A program made the translations under genes and the position numbers. Shown in pieces: positions 18,900-27,739 of a DNA stretch of 64,000 nt (the stretch's first letter is position 1; every line of letters begins with the position of its first letter). A model generated the notes under the pieces. The model made no database searches, was not told where the DNA came from, and saw nothing but the letters and a program-made list of their open reading frames with translations. The DNA is taken from contig BCGQ01000001.1 of NCBI GenBank assembly GCA_001599355.1, forward strand, positions 1,491,135 to 1,555,134. Reading direction: 5' to 3'. Source of the stretch: Nakazawaea peltata. Taxonomy: Eukaryota > Ascomycota > Pichiomycetes > Alaninales > Pachysolenaceae.

Positions 18900-20519
18900 T
18901 TATTTCTTTTGAGCGTTTTTCTCAGCCATGGCCTTCTTGTGCATCTGGGAAGCAAAGAACTTCATAAATAATGGCAGTAACAAATTATTGATGATGATCC
19001 AAGCAACTAAAATACCAATGTTTCTACCCATTTGGCCCTTGTAAGTGTTGAATAAAATCACCTTCATCAATTCGACAGAGTTATGAAGAGGTACCATGTA
19101 CCCGTATCTGTAGAAAATAGGAGTCAATGCTAATGACGAGAAAGTTGGAGCAATATTTAAGACCACCCAAGACAAAATCCAGAATCCAAGATATTGAGGT
19201 TTAGTAGCGAATATGAGCATTGCCATGTTCTCGTTAGCACCACCCACTGCGGACATGGTCAAATAAGCAACCATCCAGTAGATAGCGAATCCATGCTTGT
19301 AAGCCAAAGTAAAATCAACTTGGAACAGAGCAGAGACTGTAGCGTAACCAAGAGAGATGATTAAATAAGATATCTGGGAGGAAATCAAACGATACAGCAT
19401 GAGATGAGGGATCTTTAAGTGTTTGGATACCTTTTGATGAATAGCAGCAAACATATTGAACTGGAAGAATGTCAAAATGATAAGATAAATACCACCAACT
19501 TGATATGGTGCAATTAAGACAGTACTTGTAGCCGGTCTACGATCAATGTTTTCAATGGTTGGTAAAGCTGAAAGTAAAGTAGGAGCCTTTGTGATCAAAT
19601 CGGATTTCTCATCGTCCGAAAGAAGATCAAGAACCTTGGAGAACAAAGCAGTTGGTAAAGTGGCGATCCATTCAGACTCGAATTGTGAAATAAATGGATC
19701 AACATATGAGCCAACAGCAAGCAAATCACGACCAGTCTCATAATAAAGTCTAACAAGCAGACCATTGGATGGGTCAAAAGACTCATTCAGAGTCTTATAC
19801 AGTTGATAGATATCATAAGTAGCATTAGGTTGAACATAGGCACCGACCCAGACATGTTGGTGATGAACCATACGTTGAACCTCATCCTCAATAGATATTC
19901 CATGCTTGTCAGCAGCTTCTTGAACATCAGTAGCATTGACGAACTCCCAAGTACCGATATTACCACCCAGTTGAGTAATTTGATTAGCCAAACTCTCAAG
20001 ACTGTTACTCAAATATGGAGGTACACCATCTACAGTGGTATATTCATCACTTACAATAATCATCTTCAAGTTGTGATAACGGGTTTGTCTATCATAGAAA
20101 GAACCCCAGTAAATGGAGAACACAGCAAGCATGAAACACCACAAAAACAAATAATTCTTCAAGAATCCTATAGCCCATGATGTACGTTCGCTCTTCAATT
20201 CAGCAGCAAAGAACCCAAACTTCTTTTGCAGCATCGAAACGATAGAACTTCTTCTCGATTGAGTCTTCTCGACATTCCCGGCAGTGGTTGGAGCAACTTC
20301 AGGACGATAATCACGAGCTTCTTCATCTTCTTCACGAGTAAAAGCCCTACTTATCTCATCACCGCCAACCAATTGTTCAGAAAGTTGTCTCTCTAAGTCA
20401 GCAGGTTCGTAGTCATCTGGGGTAACTTGCTCATCCTGGTTGTTGGAGACGTCATCAGTATACTCAGCCTTATTCTTTTCAACAGAAGAACTTGCCGTCG
20501 AGGTTGTATCGTTCGTCAT
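18900..20519 (-). CDS. SNG1-like membrane protein (DUF3533), copy 1
   Basis: A 539-residue membrane protein. A polar N-terminal tail of about 120 residues leads to one membrane segment (about 128-148), a large extracytosolic loop, and a C-terminal block of five or so membrane segments (about 340-520) with the family stretches GGANENMAM and APTF. The family includes baker's-yeast SNG1, linked to nitrosoguanidine resistance and lipid-asymmetry phenotypes; its molecular activity is not settled. The C terminus is Lys-rich (SQMHKKA). A second, clearly paralogous gene lies directly upstream in the same orientation. A TATATATAAA element stands about 85-95 bp before the ATG. Confidence 0.83.
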   Translation of the reverse strand: MTNDTTSTASSSVEKNKAEYTDDVSNNQDEQVTPDDYEPADLERQLSEQLVGGDEISRAFTREEDEEARDYRPEVAPTTAGNVEKTQSRRSSIVSMLQKKFGFFAAELKSERTSWAIGFLKNYLFLWCFMLAVFSIYWGSFYDRQTRYHNLKMIIVSDEYTTVDGVPPYLSNSLESLANQITQLGGNIGTWEFVNATDVQEAADKHGISIEDEVQRMVHHQHVWVGAYVQPNATYDIYQLYKTLNESFDPSNGLLVRLYYETGRDLLAVGSYVDPFISQFESEWIATLPTALFSKVLDLLSDDEKSDLITKAPTLLSALPTIENIDRRPATSTVLIAPYQVGGIYLIILTFFQFNMFAAIHQKVSKHLKIPHLMLYRLISSQISYLIISLGYATVSALFQVDFTLAYKHGFAIYWMVAYLTMSAVGGANENMAMLIFATKPQYLGFWILSWVVLNIAPTFSSLALTPIFYRYGYMVPLHNSVELMKVILFNTYKGQMGRNIGILVAWIIINNLLLPLFMKFFASQMHKKAMAEKNAQKK

Positions 20520-20602
20520 TCTAGAAATCCTAGGATATAATTGTTATGTTGATGATTGATAGAGATGAATGGAGCTGATATATTCAATGGCAATGTTGTT
20601 AA

Positions 20603-20612
20603 TTTATATATA
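20603..20612 (-). promoter_or_regulatory. TATA box of SNG1-like copy 1
   Basis: TATATATAAA on the minus strand, about 84-93 bp before the start codon. Confidence 0.5.
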
Positions 20613-21141
20613 ATTATGCCGAAAAATTTAAACCCGCCGGAAATAACTGAGATGTATAACTCCTATAGTGCGATGTGTCAGATCCGAAGAATAAATTGGC
20701 TGTAAACGAAGATTGAATGAAGATTAAAAGAAATATGTGTGAAAAAAAAAGGATCTTTATAGTTGGAAGATCAAGGGCCCAGGAAGTGCTGACGGTGCAG
20801 TTTCAATCCCCAGCGTATTCGTCGTCCACCATTAATAAGCAAACCTTACTCAGCAACGGAAGCTCGGAAAGAAAAAGTTCATCTTGAGATGCTCATCTAA
20901 AGCCGATGGCATCGGGAATAATTTTTGACTAGGGGACTTAACTATGAGCGGCGCTATCACCGATGGCTTAAACCCGTCGGGTGTAAGCCTACTGTGGCGG
21001 TAATAGGGAGACCCTTTTTCCTAACGGGAATGCCAAGACTTTTTATCGGCTTTCGCGCGGTAGTGATACTTCTTCCGCCCGTAAAGGCCAACCAACTGAT
21101 TATTCATTGCCTTAACCATGGCGAGCTATCTCGTAAGCAGC

Positions 21142-21154
21142 GCCCCTGAGGGGC
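21142..21154. promoter_or_regulatory. Back-to-back stress response elements
   Basis: GCCCCTGAGGGGC is a palindrome containing CCCCT and AGGGG, two STRE cores (Msn2/Msn4 type) in opposite orientation. It lies about 620 bp upstream of SNG1-like copy 1. Stress induction is inferred. Confidence 0.4.
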
Positions 21155-21264
21155 TTGGTATTGTTCCTTTTGCCGGTTCGCCGACGCTGGATGTTCTTTT
21201 TCCTTAATTTCTTAGCTCGTTCTCTCTTACACCTGTTTTCCGATCCTACCCATTCTGCAGAAAG

Positions 21265-21272
21265 GTCGTGCA
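21265..21272 (+). promoter_or_regulatory. GTCGTGCA motif, short copy
   Basis: GTCGTGCA followed by A-rich sequence, without the CCCAA extension. It is about 745 bp upstream of SNG1-like copy 1 and just past the copy 2 stop. Confidence 0.3.
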
Positions 21273-21300
21273 AAAAATCTATTACAAATTACCCCCTTTT

Positions 21301-22896
21301 TTAATGCTTATTTCCTGCCAGGGCCTTCTTATGCATTTGTGAAGCAAAGAATTTCATCGCAAATGGCATCAACAAGTTATTGAGAACAATCCAGCCAATT
21401 AATATACCGATGTCTCTGCCCATCTTACCTTTCCATGTATTAAATAAGACAACCTTCATTAATTCTGCTGAGCTGTGAAGAGGAATCATGTAACCATATC
21501 TGTAGAAGGGATGCATTACAGCCAAAGCGTAGAATGTTGGAGCAATATTGAGGATAACCCAGCCCAAAATCCAGAAACCAAGGTAAGCTGGGTTGATAGC
21601 GAAAATGATCATTGCCATATTTTCATTGGCTCCTCCTACGGCTCCCATGGTCAAATAGGCAATCATCCAAGAAACAGCAAATCCATGTTTATAGGCCACA
21701 TTCATGTCAATTTGGAACAGGCGAGAAACACATGTATAGGCAAGAGAAACCACCAAGTAATTGATTTGTGAAGAGATCATACGGTATAAGATGAGATGAC
21801 CAACCTTCAAATGTAAAGACACCTTCAGATGTAACATTCCAAACACGTTGAATAAGAAGAAAGTCAAAATAATGAGGAAGATACCACCGACTAAGTATGG
21901 GGAAATCAAAGCAGTACCACTAGCAGGTCTGCGGTCGATGTTATCTGCTGTTGGAGATGCACCAAGAATATTAGAGGCATTTGAAATCAAGTTGGTTTTC
22001 TCGTCATCAGAGAGGAGTTCAACTAAGTTGGAGTAGACAGCATCAGGGATTGCAGCATACCACATTGCTTCAAATTGAGAGTAGAAACTGTTAACATATG
22101 ATTCAACTGTAAGCATATCACGGCCGGTTTCATAGTAGAGTCTAAAATAGCTGCCGGATGGATCAAAAGAAGAATTCAGGGACTTGAACTGTTGGTAAAT
22201 CTCATATGTAGAGTTAGGTTGGAGATAAGCACCTGCCCAATACTTTTGGTGATGTACCATACGTTGAACCTCATCTTCAATTGATAAATTATGTTTGTCT
22301 GCGGATTCTTGGATATCAGTAGCATTGTAAAATTCCCATGTTCCGATGTTCATACCGGAAGCAGTAATTTCGTTCACAACACTTTCAAGAGATAACCCCA
22401 TATAAGGAGGGATGCCATCAACAGTCTGATAATCATCGTTCACAACAATCATGTGTAACCTGTGGTAATATTTCTGTCTATTATAGTAACTTCCCCAATA
22501 AATAGAGAAGAAAATCATGACATAAACCCAAATGAACAGATAATTTCTCAAGAAACCAAGCCCCCAGGAAATACGATGTTGTTTTAATTCGGAATCAAGG
22601 AATCCAAATCTAACAGATCTCATAGAGCTTTTCCCGGTATGAGTCTTCTCAATAGGTCCGGCTGTTGCGGAATGGTCGGGTTCGAAATTTTGAGCCTCTT
22701 CATCTCCCTGACGACTGAAGGCTCTGATGATTTCCTCACTTCCGATCATTTGCTCAGAGAGTTGTCTCTCAAAGTTAGGAGGCTCGAAATCTTCTGGAGT
22801 GAGCTGTTCGGGGTTGTTGCTAGCAGGAGCATCAATAGTCTCATTTTGGTACTTCTCAACCGAAGAAGCGATAGTTGATCCGGTATCGTTAGACAT
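21301..22896 (-). CDS. SNG1-like membrane protein (DUF3533), copy 2
   Basis: A 531-residue paralogue of the gene directly downstream. It has the same layout: a polar tail, one membrane segment at about 119-140, a luminal domain, and a hydrophobic C-terminal half with GGANENMAM and MKFFASQMHKKA. The two proteins align over almost their entire length, including the N-terminal tail and its SSVEK motif, so they arose by tandem duplication. Neither copy looks truncated. The C-terminal half is the better conserved part. A TATAAATA element lies about 75-82 bp before the ATG. Confidence 0.83.
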   Translation of the reverse strand: MSNDTGSTIASSVEKYQNETIDAPASNNPEQLTPEDFEPPNFERQLSEQMIGSEEIIRAFSRQGDEEAQNFEPDHSATAGPIEKTHTGKSSMRSVRFGFLDSELKQHRISWGLGFLRNYLFIWVYVMIFFSIYWGSYYNRQKYYHRLHMIVVNDDYQTVDGIPPYMGLSLESVVNEITASGMNIGTWEFYNATDIQESADKHNLSIEDEVQRMVHHQKYWAGAYLQPNSTYEIYQQFKSLNSSFDPSGSYFRLYYETGRDMLTVESYVNSFYSQFEAMWYAAIPDAVYSNLVELLSDDEKTNLISNASNILGASPTADNIDRRPASGTALISPYLVGGIFLIILTFFLFNVFGMLHLKVSLHLKVGHLILYRMISSQINYLVVSLAYTCVSRLFQIDMNVAYKHGFAVSWMIAYLTMGAVGGANENMAMIIFAINPAYLGFWILGWVILNIAPTFYALAVMHPFYRYGYMIPLHSSAELMKVVLFNTWKGKMGRDIGILIGWIVLNNLLMPFAMKFFASQMHKKALAGNKH

Positions 22897-23548
22897 TTTC
22901 AGTTTTTATAAATGTTTCTAATCATCCATGACAGTAAGTATACAACGGGGGTCTTCCGAATATTTATAATCCCCATGAATTGTTAACCCCGAGCTCAAGA
23001 TGAAAATGGTCTCTATAACGACCTCTAAGCCTTCATATTATGTCAAGGCATCGGAAAAAAAGAAAGGGGGTTAGGAAGAAGCAGATATTTCAAAAGGGAA
23101 CAACGATGAGGCTAAGCGTTGATCGGATTCATCAAATTCAACATATACGCTCTATATCACATCCGATGACTGATTATTTATCCGACATTGCCCCTTCTCT
23201 CTCATAACCCCCTCTCTCACCCCCTTCTAAAACCTCTCGGATCTTCTTCAGCTTCCGGAATAGTTGCCTCAATACACCACACACTCGGAGAAAACCCCCT
23301 ACAAAGCAAAATCGCAAGCGAAAAAAAAAATCCAGCGTTCGGGATTAAGTGCGCGGCTGGGCCAATCAGGGTTTTTTACGTTAGGGAACGTTAGGAAGGG
23401 GTGAGGGTAGGAGATGGGGGCGATGGGGGCGATGGGGGACATTAGATGAGATAGAATTTTCTTAATATACAGAAGGACCGAAGAGATGATAAAAGTTACA
23501 TCGTTCATATTAATTTACATGTTATGCTTTAAATAAATAATGCCAACC
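22897..23548. other. Intergenic region between SNG1-like copy 2 and RAD55
   Basis: 652 bp, tandem arrangement on the minus strand. Contains a TATAAATA element for SNG1-like copy 2 at 22971-22978 and pyrimidine-rich CCCCTTCTCTC-type repeats around 23188-23230. No gene seen. Confidence 0.5.
22971..22978 (-). promoter_or_regulatory. TATA-like element of SNG1-like copy 2
   Basis: TATAAATA on the minus strand, about 75-82 bp before the ATG. Confidence 0.4.
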
Positions 23549-24778
23549 TCAACTCCGAGTTCTCTTCAGTTGTGAGGCCTGAGAACCCTCCAGGGGTCTC
23601 TTGGTAATTGACAGTGAGGAAGTATTGGGGGTTGCGGATCCACTACCTCTTAAGGAAGTGGCATCCAGAAGAAGTATATCTTGATCACTGAGCTCAAACA
23701 GAGACGCACTCTCATCTCTTGTCTCTGGATCTGTACAATCTACGATGCCTGAAGCCGTGACATGGAATTTGACAAGCTTGACCAGCTTGACATTCCTACT
23801 TTTGGGATGAGCTACGTCTTTGGTAATAATAGGTCCATTGAACCGTAATATGGCGTATGTCAGTGTTGAAATCGGCCCGGCCATCATAGGGTCTTCCCAA
23901 TCCTTATAAAGTAAGATCCGAGATTCAAGAAGATTCAACCATGGCAGACCTTCACCTAGAAGTGGTTGAAGTTTGTATTGGTAAACTGTCTTAAGATGTC
24001 TTCTAGGGGATGGACGGCCAAATGCATCCTCCTCATCGTCAGATTGAGACTGTTTGATCTCTTGGAGGAGTTTTTGAGATGATCCATTGAGTGAACCTAG
24101 AAGAATTGTGGAACAATTAGTCTTTTTATTATATGAACCAAAAGAATCGAGGAACTGATGCATTAATTGGTTCTGCCTCACAATAATTGAAGGCCCATGA
24201 CTCGTATTGTCATATCCTTGTTGTTGGTATTGAACTGGTTCTCCTGCAGCCCAACGGACACGACGTTCTTCTTCTTGTTTAACCTTCATCAGTTCAATCT
24301 TCTTCCGTCTCTTAGACATCTCTTCTTCAAGCTGTAGAAGACTATAATGGATCATATCAGAGAATTCATTCACCACTATAAGCGAATATACCTCTGAAGA
24401 TAAATTGAGTTGCTTCAAGAACACCGAAAGTTGGACTAGATGGTCGACACGAACATAGCTAAAGAGATCTGTGTCAAGTATTGAAGGCTGGAAACCTTCC
24501 AATTTTGCAAGCTCTGGCAAAGGTACTTTGGCAGAAGTATCAATCCATAGTATTCTAGAACCATTCTTGAGATGATTATGAACAATGCTAAGAACAAGTC
24601 CCAATTTACCTGAATTTAATAACCCATTGATCTCGTAGATGGACAGTGATCTGATGCCACCCCCGAGCAGCTGATCAAGCAGTTGAGATCCCGTCAGTGT
24701 GGTGGTCGATTGCACTTTGAACTCATTAACATACTGACTTAGTGTAATGCCAATATCTGTAGTGCCAGAAGGTTCCAT
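23549..24778 (-). CDS. RAD55: Rad51 paralogue Rad55 with degenerate Walker motifs
   Basis: A 409-residue RecA-fold protein. In baker's yeast Rad55 pairs with Rad57 and stabilises Rad51 filaments in homologous recombination. Resemblance to Rad55 runs through the protein: a LGGG stretch, then SIYEI directly before the Walker A position, and a late LLYKDWED segment matching the yeast LFRDWNE. The Walker A position reads GLLNSGKL, with Leu (TTG, not CTG) where Thr or Ser is expected. The Walker B strand reads LIVVNEF, with Asn where Asp is expected. Both changes suggest weak or absent ATP hydrolysis. A charged, Lys/Glu-rich insert (about 150-175) follows Walker B. Assignment to RAD55 rather than another paralogue rests on these segments. 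Confidence 0.75.
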   Translation of the reverse strand: MEPSGTTDIGITLSQYVNEFKVQSTTTLTGSQLLDQLLGGGIRSLSIYEINGLLNSGKLGLVLSIVHNHLKNGSRILWIDTSAKVPLPELAKLEGFQPSILDTDLFSYVRVDHLVQLSVFLKQLNLSSEVYSLIVVNEFSDMIHYSLLQLEEEMSKRRKKIELMKVKQEEERRVRWAAGEPVQYQQQGYDNTSHGPSIIVRQNQLMHQFLDSFGSYNKKTNCSTILLGSLNGSSQKLLQEIKQSQSDDEEDAFGRPSPRRHLKTVYQYKLQPLLGEGLPWLNLLESRILLYKDWEDPMMAGPISTLTYAILRFNGPIITKDVAHPKSRNVKLVKLVKFHVTASGIVDCTDPETRDESASLFELSDQDILLLDATSLRGSGSATPNTSSLSITKRPLEGSQASQLKRTRS

Positions 24779-25468
24779 GCTTGTTCACTTACCGCCCTTT
24801 GACGCCTTCAAATCATCTAAAAGTTAACGCGTTAAAAAGTCAGGCGAAAAAAAAAGATATTGTGAGCATATTACGAATTTTCAAAATTTCCAATGGGTCG
24901 TGCACCGGATATTAATTGCACTCCACATGTAATAGAAGATCGGCTCTCTCTGTAATAAGTCATCTTTTCTTTTGCGAGCTATTATTCGATTGGGTCTTGA
25001 ATAAGGTTTCAAGAAAATAAAATTGCTAGCTCAGGCAGGAAACAATGCGAGGTCAAAGTTTAATAGGTTTGCTGGGGAGCAAAAGAGCAACGAAGATAAG
25101 ATAAAGAGACCATAACAAGTGGCTTATTGCTGGACTCCATAATAATAGTTGCGCTAAAACTCCACTGACATTAGTCTTGGGACGGCGTATGCATTTTTCC
25201 TCCGGTCGTCTACCGGTGCATTTGCACTCAACCTCCCGTCAAATACACACTCTAAAAATGTCTTGATATTTTTTCTTCTTACTTTGATTTCTACACCGTT
25301 TTTCATTATTTGATGAATACAAGTATTATATTCAGAATTGACTAGGTATCGGTAATAAAATGTAAATATATAGTCACAGAAGTAAAAAATGTAAATTTAG
25401 ATAATAAGGAGTTGAAAAACAAAAAAAACAAACCTAAACACCCTGATATTATGAACATGACGACCCGA
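24779..25468. other. Intergenic region upstream of RAD55
   Basis: 690 bp between RAD55 and the next minus-strand gene. A GTCGTGCAC element lies about 119 bp before the RAD55 ATG. The right part is AT-rich, including the likely 3' end of the neighbouring gene. An ACGCGTTAA stretch close to the RAD55 ATG (near 24823) resembles the MluI cell-cycle box core (ACGCGT) common at DNA repair genes. Confidence 0.5.
24897..24905 (+). promoter_or_regulatory. GTCGTGCAC motif at RAD55
   Basis: GTCGTGCAC, about 119 bp upstream of the RAD55 start, without the CCCAA extension. Confidence 0.45.
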
Positions 25469-27091
25469 TTAATATTCCTCTTCAGGAATCTCAACGTAGT
25501 AACTTTGTAAAGCTCTCTTCAAAGCAGGAACCAATTTCTCCCACTTCAAGATACGAACTTCCTTATCGAATCCTCTTGGCTTTCTGATGTTGTAACCCAT
25601 GATACGTTGAGCCAATTCGACTCTGAAATCTTGAGTATCGGGTTGGGAAACACCCCCAGTCTTTTTGGAAGAGACTGGTTTTCTAGACCAGAAAGGTACC
25701 AAGTTGGATCTTACTCTACCCCTCTCACGACGTCTGTCGGCGCCATCAGCTGGTTCAGAGCCAATCAAGAGTTCGACGATTCTAATAACTTCGACACTTG
25801 TGATGTAAAACAGCGTTCTACCACCTGTCGAAGAGAATGGTTTAGATTCTTGCTTGAATTGTTGAGTAAAGTCATCAATAGTTTCATCTCCAAAGTCACT
25901 ACCAGTGGTAGAGAGTGACTCGTTGTCATCAAAGTTGTCGTCAACAATGGTCTCCAAACAGGAAACCTCGATGAAGTCGACACCTTCTTGGGCAGGTTCA
26001 GGTTCTGGGTGCTCAATAGCAGAACCCACAATTGAGAAGCTAGCAACGATGTGTTCCGAGTTCTGTCTTCTCTCTATTCTGATAATTCTTCTTCTGTCAC
26101 TCTTCTCCGATTCATTCCATTTTGGTAAACACATATCTTCAAGACCAGCTGAAGATAAATGCAACTTCACCTTGGCGAAACGAGACAAAGAGTTCTCAGC
26201 CTCTTTAGGAGGTCTAGTAGAACATCCTCCAGCACTAATACCTCTGACCACACGATATTTCCTGATTTCGGTGATCTCTGGGATTTCTCCGTCCTCTTCC
26301 TCTGATACTTCAATGTCTGAGCTGTTACCTGCAAAGCTTGGAGACGATCTGGTATTTGGGAAAGAGGAGAATGCATCATCGGAAAAGACAAGAGTGTTGT
26401 CTTCGGCCTTGATCGAGGCAGCAGCGGCAGCAAAGTTCAATGGATGAGGAATGTCTGATACGATCGGAGTCGTTCCTACAGAAGACAAGAGATCTTCTGT
26501 AGTTGGCATTGAACCCATATCCATCATGAGTTGTTGACTGTGTTGATGCTGTTGTACTTGATGCTGTTGAACTCGTTGATGATGCTGTTGGTCGTGTTGA
26601 AGAGGCATTACTAAGGCTGGTTCCAATAATAAACTTCCTCTTCTAGAGTCAAACTCCTCGACAGTTGGAGGAGTGAATGCAGCAGCAGTGAAGTTCACCA
26701 CATCTTGAGGGTGGATGAACTGTAAATTCAAAGAATCCAACTCAGAAGTAGCAGAGCTAGAAGTGACGGTGGAAGATCCAGTCATGTCGTCCATTTGAGG
26801 GGAGATGAAGCTAGCATCGGTGTTCTGGTAAACCACAGGGTAGTTGTTATCCTGATGCATCACTGGTGGTTGTTGAAACACCGAGTATTGATAATTTGGA
26901 GACGCAAGTTGTTGCTTGTTCAAGTCTGGTTGTCCAAAAAGCTGCTGGCTTACATAATATTGGTTAACCATTTGGCTGATATCAGCCTCGCTTATCTTAT
27001 GCTCCATTGGCTCGACACCGTAATCCTCGTAATTGAAGTTCAAGTTGTTCATTTCTAATACCGGAGAGGAGGGAGTTATCGTTGAGAACAT
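25469..27091 (-). CDS. Unidentified Gln/His-rich, probably nuclear regulator
   Basis: A 540-residue protein I do not recognise. The N-terminal half is rich in Gln, His and Ser (QQHHQRVQQHQVQQHQHSQQ near residue 170), as in transcription factors. The C-terminal half looks folded and conserved: KYRVVRGISAGGCSTRPPKE (about 275-295), then LPKWNESEKSDRRRIIRIER and ASFSIVGSAIEHPEPE, an acidic linker, and a final basic block with DRRRERGRVRSNLVPFW and PRGFDKEVRILKWEKLVPAL. No zinc finger, homeodomain or bZIP is visible. The very long upstream region is typical of highly regulated factors. A regulatory role is inferred only from composition and context. Confidence 0.6.
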   Translation of the reverse strand: MFSTITPSSPVLEMNNLNFNYEDYGVEPMEHKISEADISQMVNQYYVSQQLFGQPDLNKQQLASPNYQYSVFQQPPVMHQDNNYPVVYQNTDASFISPQMDDMTGSSTVTSSSATSELDSLNLQFIHPQDVVNFTAAAFTPPTVEEFDSRRGSLLLEPALVMPLQHDQQHHQRVQQHQVQQHQHSQQLMMDMGSMPTTEDLLSSVGTTPIVSDIPHPLNFAAAAASIKAEDNTLVFSDDAFSSFPNTRSSPSFAGNSSDIEVSEEEDGEIPEITEIRKYRVVRGISAGGCSTRPPKEAENSLSRFAKVKLHLSSAGLEDMCLPKWNESEKSDRRRIIRIERRQNSEHIVASFSIVGSAIEHPEPEPAQEGVDFIEVSCLETIVDDNFDDNESLSTTGSDFGDETIDDFTQQFKQESKPFSSTGGRTLFYITSVEVIRIVELLIGSEPADGADRRRERGRVRSNLVPFWSRKPVSSKKTGGVSQPDTQDFRVELAQRIMGYNIRKPRGFDKEVRILKWEKLVPALKRALQSYYVEIPEEEY

Positions 27092-27608
27092 CTCTCTAAT
27101 TTAATTTCCCCTTGTCTCACCTTATTCTGATTAAATAGGTAAAAAAAAAGTTATGGCTATTCAAGTAGTGTTCTGTCGATGAACAAGTACTATCGGCCTG
27201 TATAAGTTCGATTTAAGTTTCTTTCTTTCAAGCTTTAATTCTTGATGATGATGAATCTTCAAAAAAAAACTCCAGAGGATTTGATATATTTATAAACTAT
27301 CCTCTCCTAAGCTTTCAATATTATTTATTGTCGAGGATCGACTATTTTGGTGCATGCAGGCTCTGTTCGAAACCTAATGAATTTCTTTTTGTCCTGCGAG
27401 GAGCTGCAGTAAGTTGGGGGGAGGTTCTGCGTAACGGTATTTAGAGAGGAAAAAAAGAAACGAGCAACCATATGCAAGAGGATTCTGAGCGACTCGTAAA
27501 TTCACTTGCATTAGAAACAATAGAAGTCACATTTTTCTGTGAGTTACTTTGGTGGCTGATAGCTTCTATGCATGGACGAGGCTTGTGAGGTTAGCCTCGT
27601 TTTTGCAT

Positions 27609-27739
27609 ATGGGACTTTTTCGCTAACTTAACAACATGCGTGGGACTTTTAGAGGCTAGTGTGCTCAGCCTAGCTTCCTAAATAGGAATTTTCGAGGCTA
27701 GTGTGCTCAGCCATAACTTCGCCACATGGGACTTTTTCG
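27609..27739. repeat. Cluster of short direct repeats
   Basis: GAGGCTAGTGTGCTCAGCC occurs twice exactly (27652-27670 and 27694-27712, spaced 42 bp). ATGGGACTTTTTCG occurs at 27609-27622 and 27726-27739 with a variant at 27637-27650. The arrangement looks like a local duplication 350-650 bp upstream of the regulator gene's start. Confidence 0.75.

Larger units (their letters stand above)
20520..21300. other. Intergenic region between the two SNG1-like genes
   Basis: 781 bp, presumably the promoter of copy 1 plus the 3' end of copy 2. It holds a TATA element, paired stress elements, one GTCGTGCA element and an 18-bp string shared with the region at 49374. A small open frame across 20925-21149 has no recognisable content. 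Confidence 0.55.
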
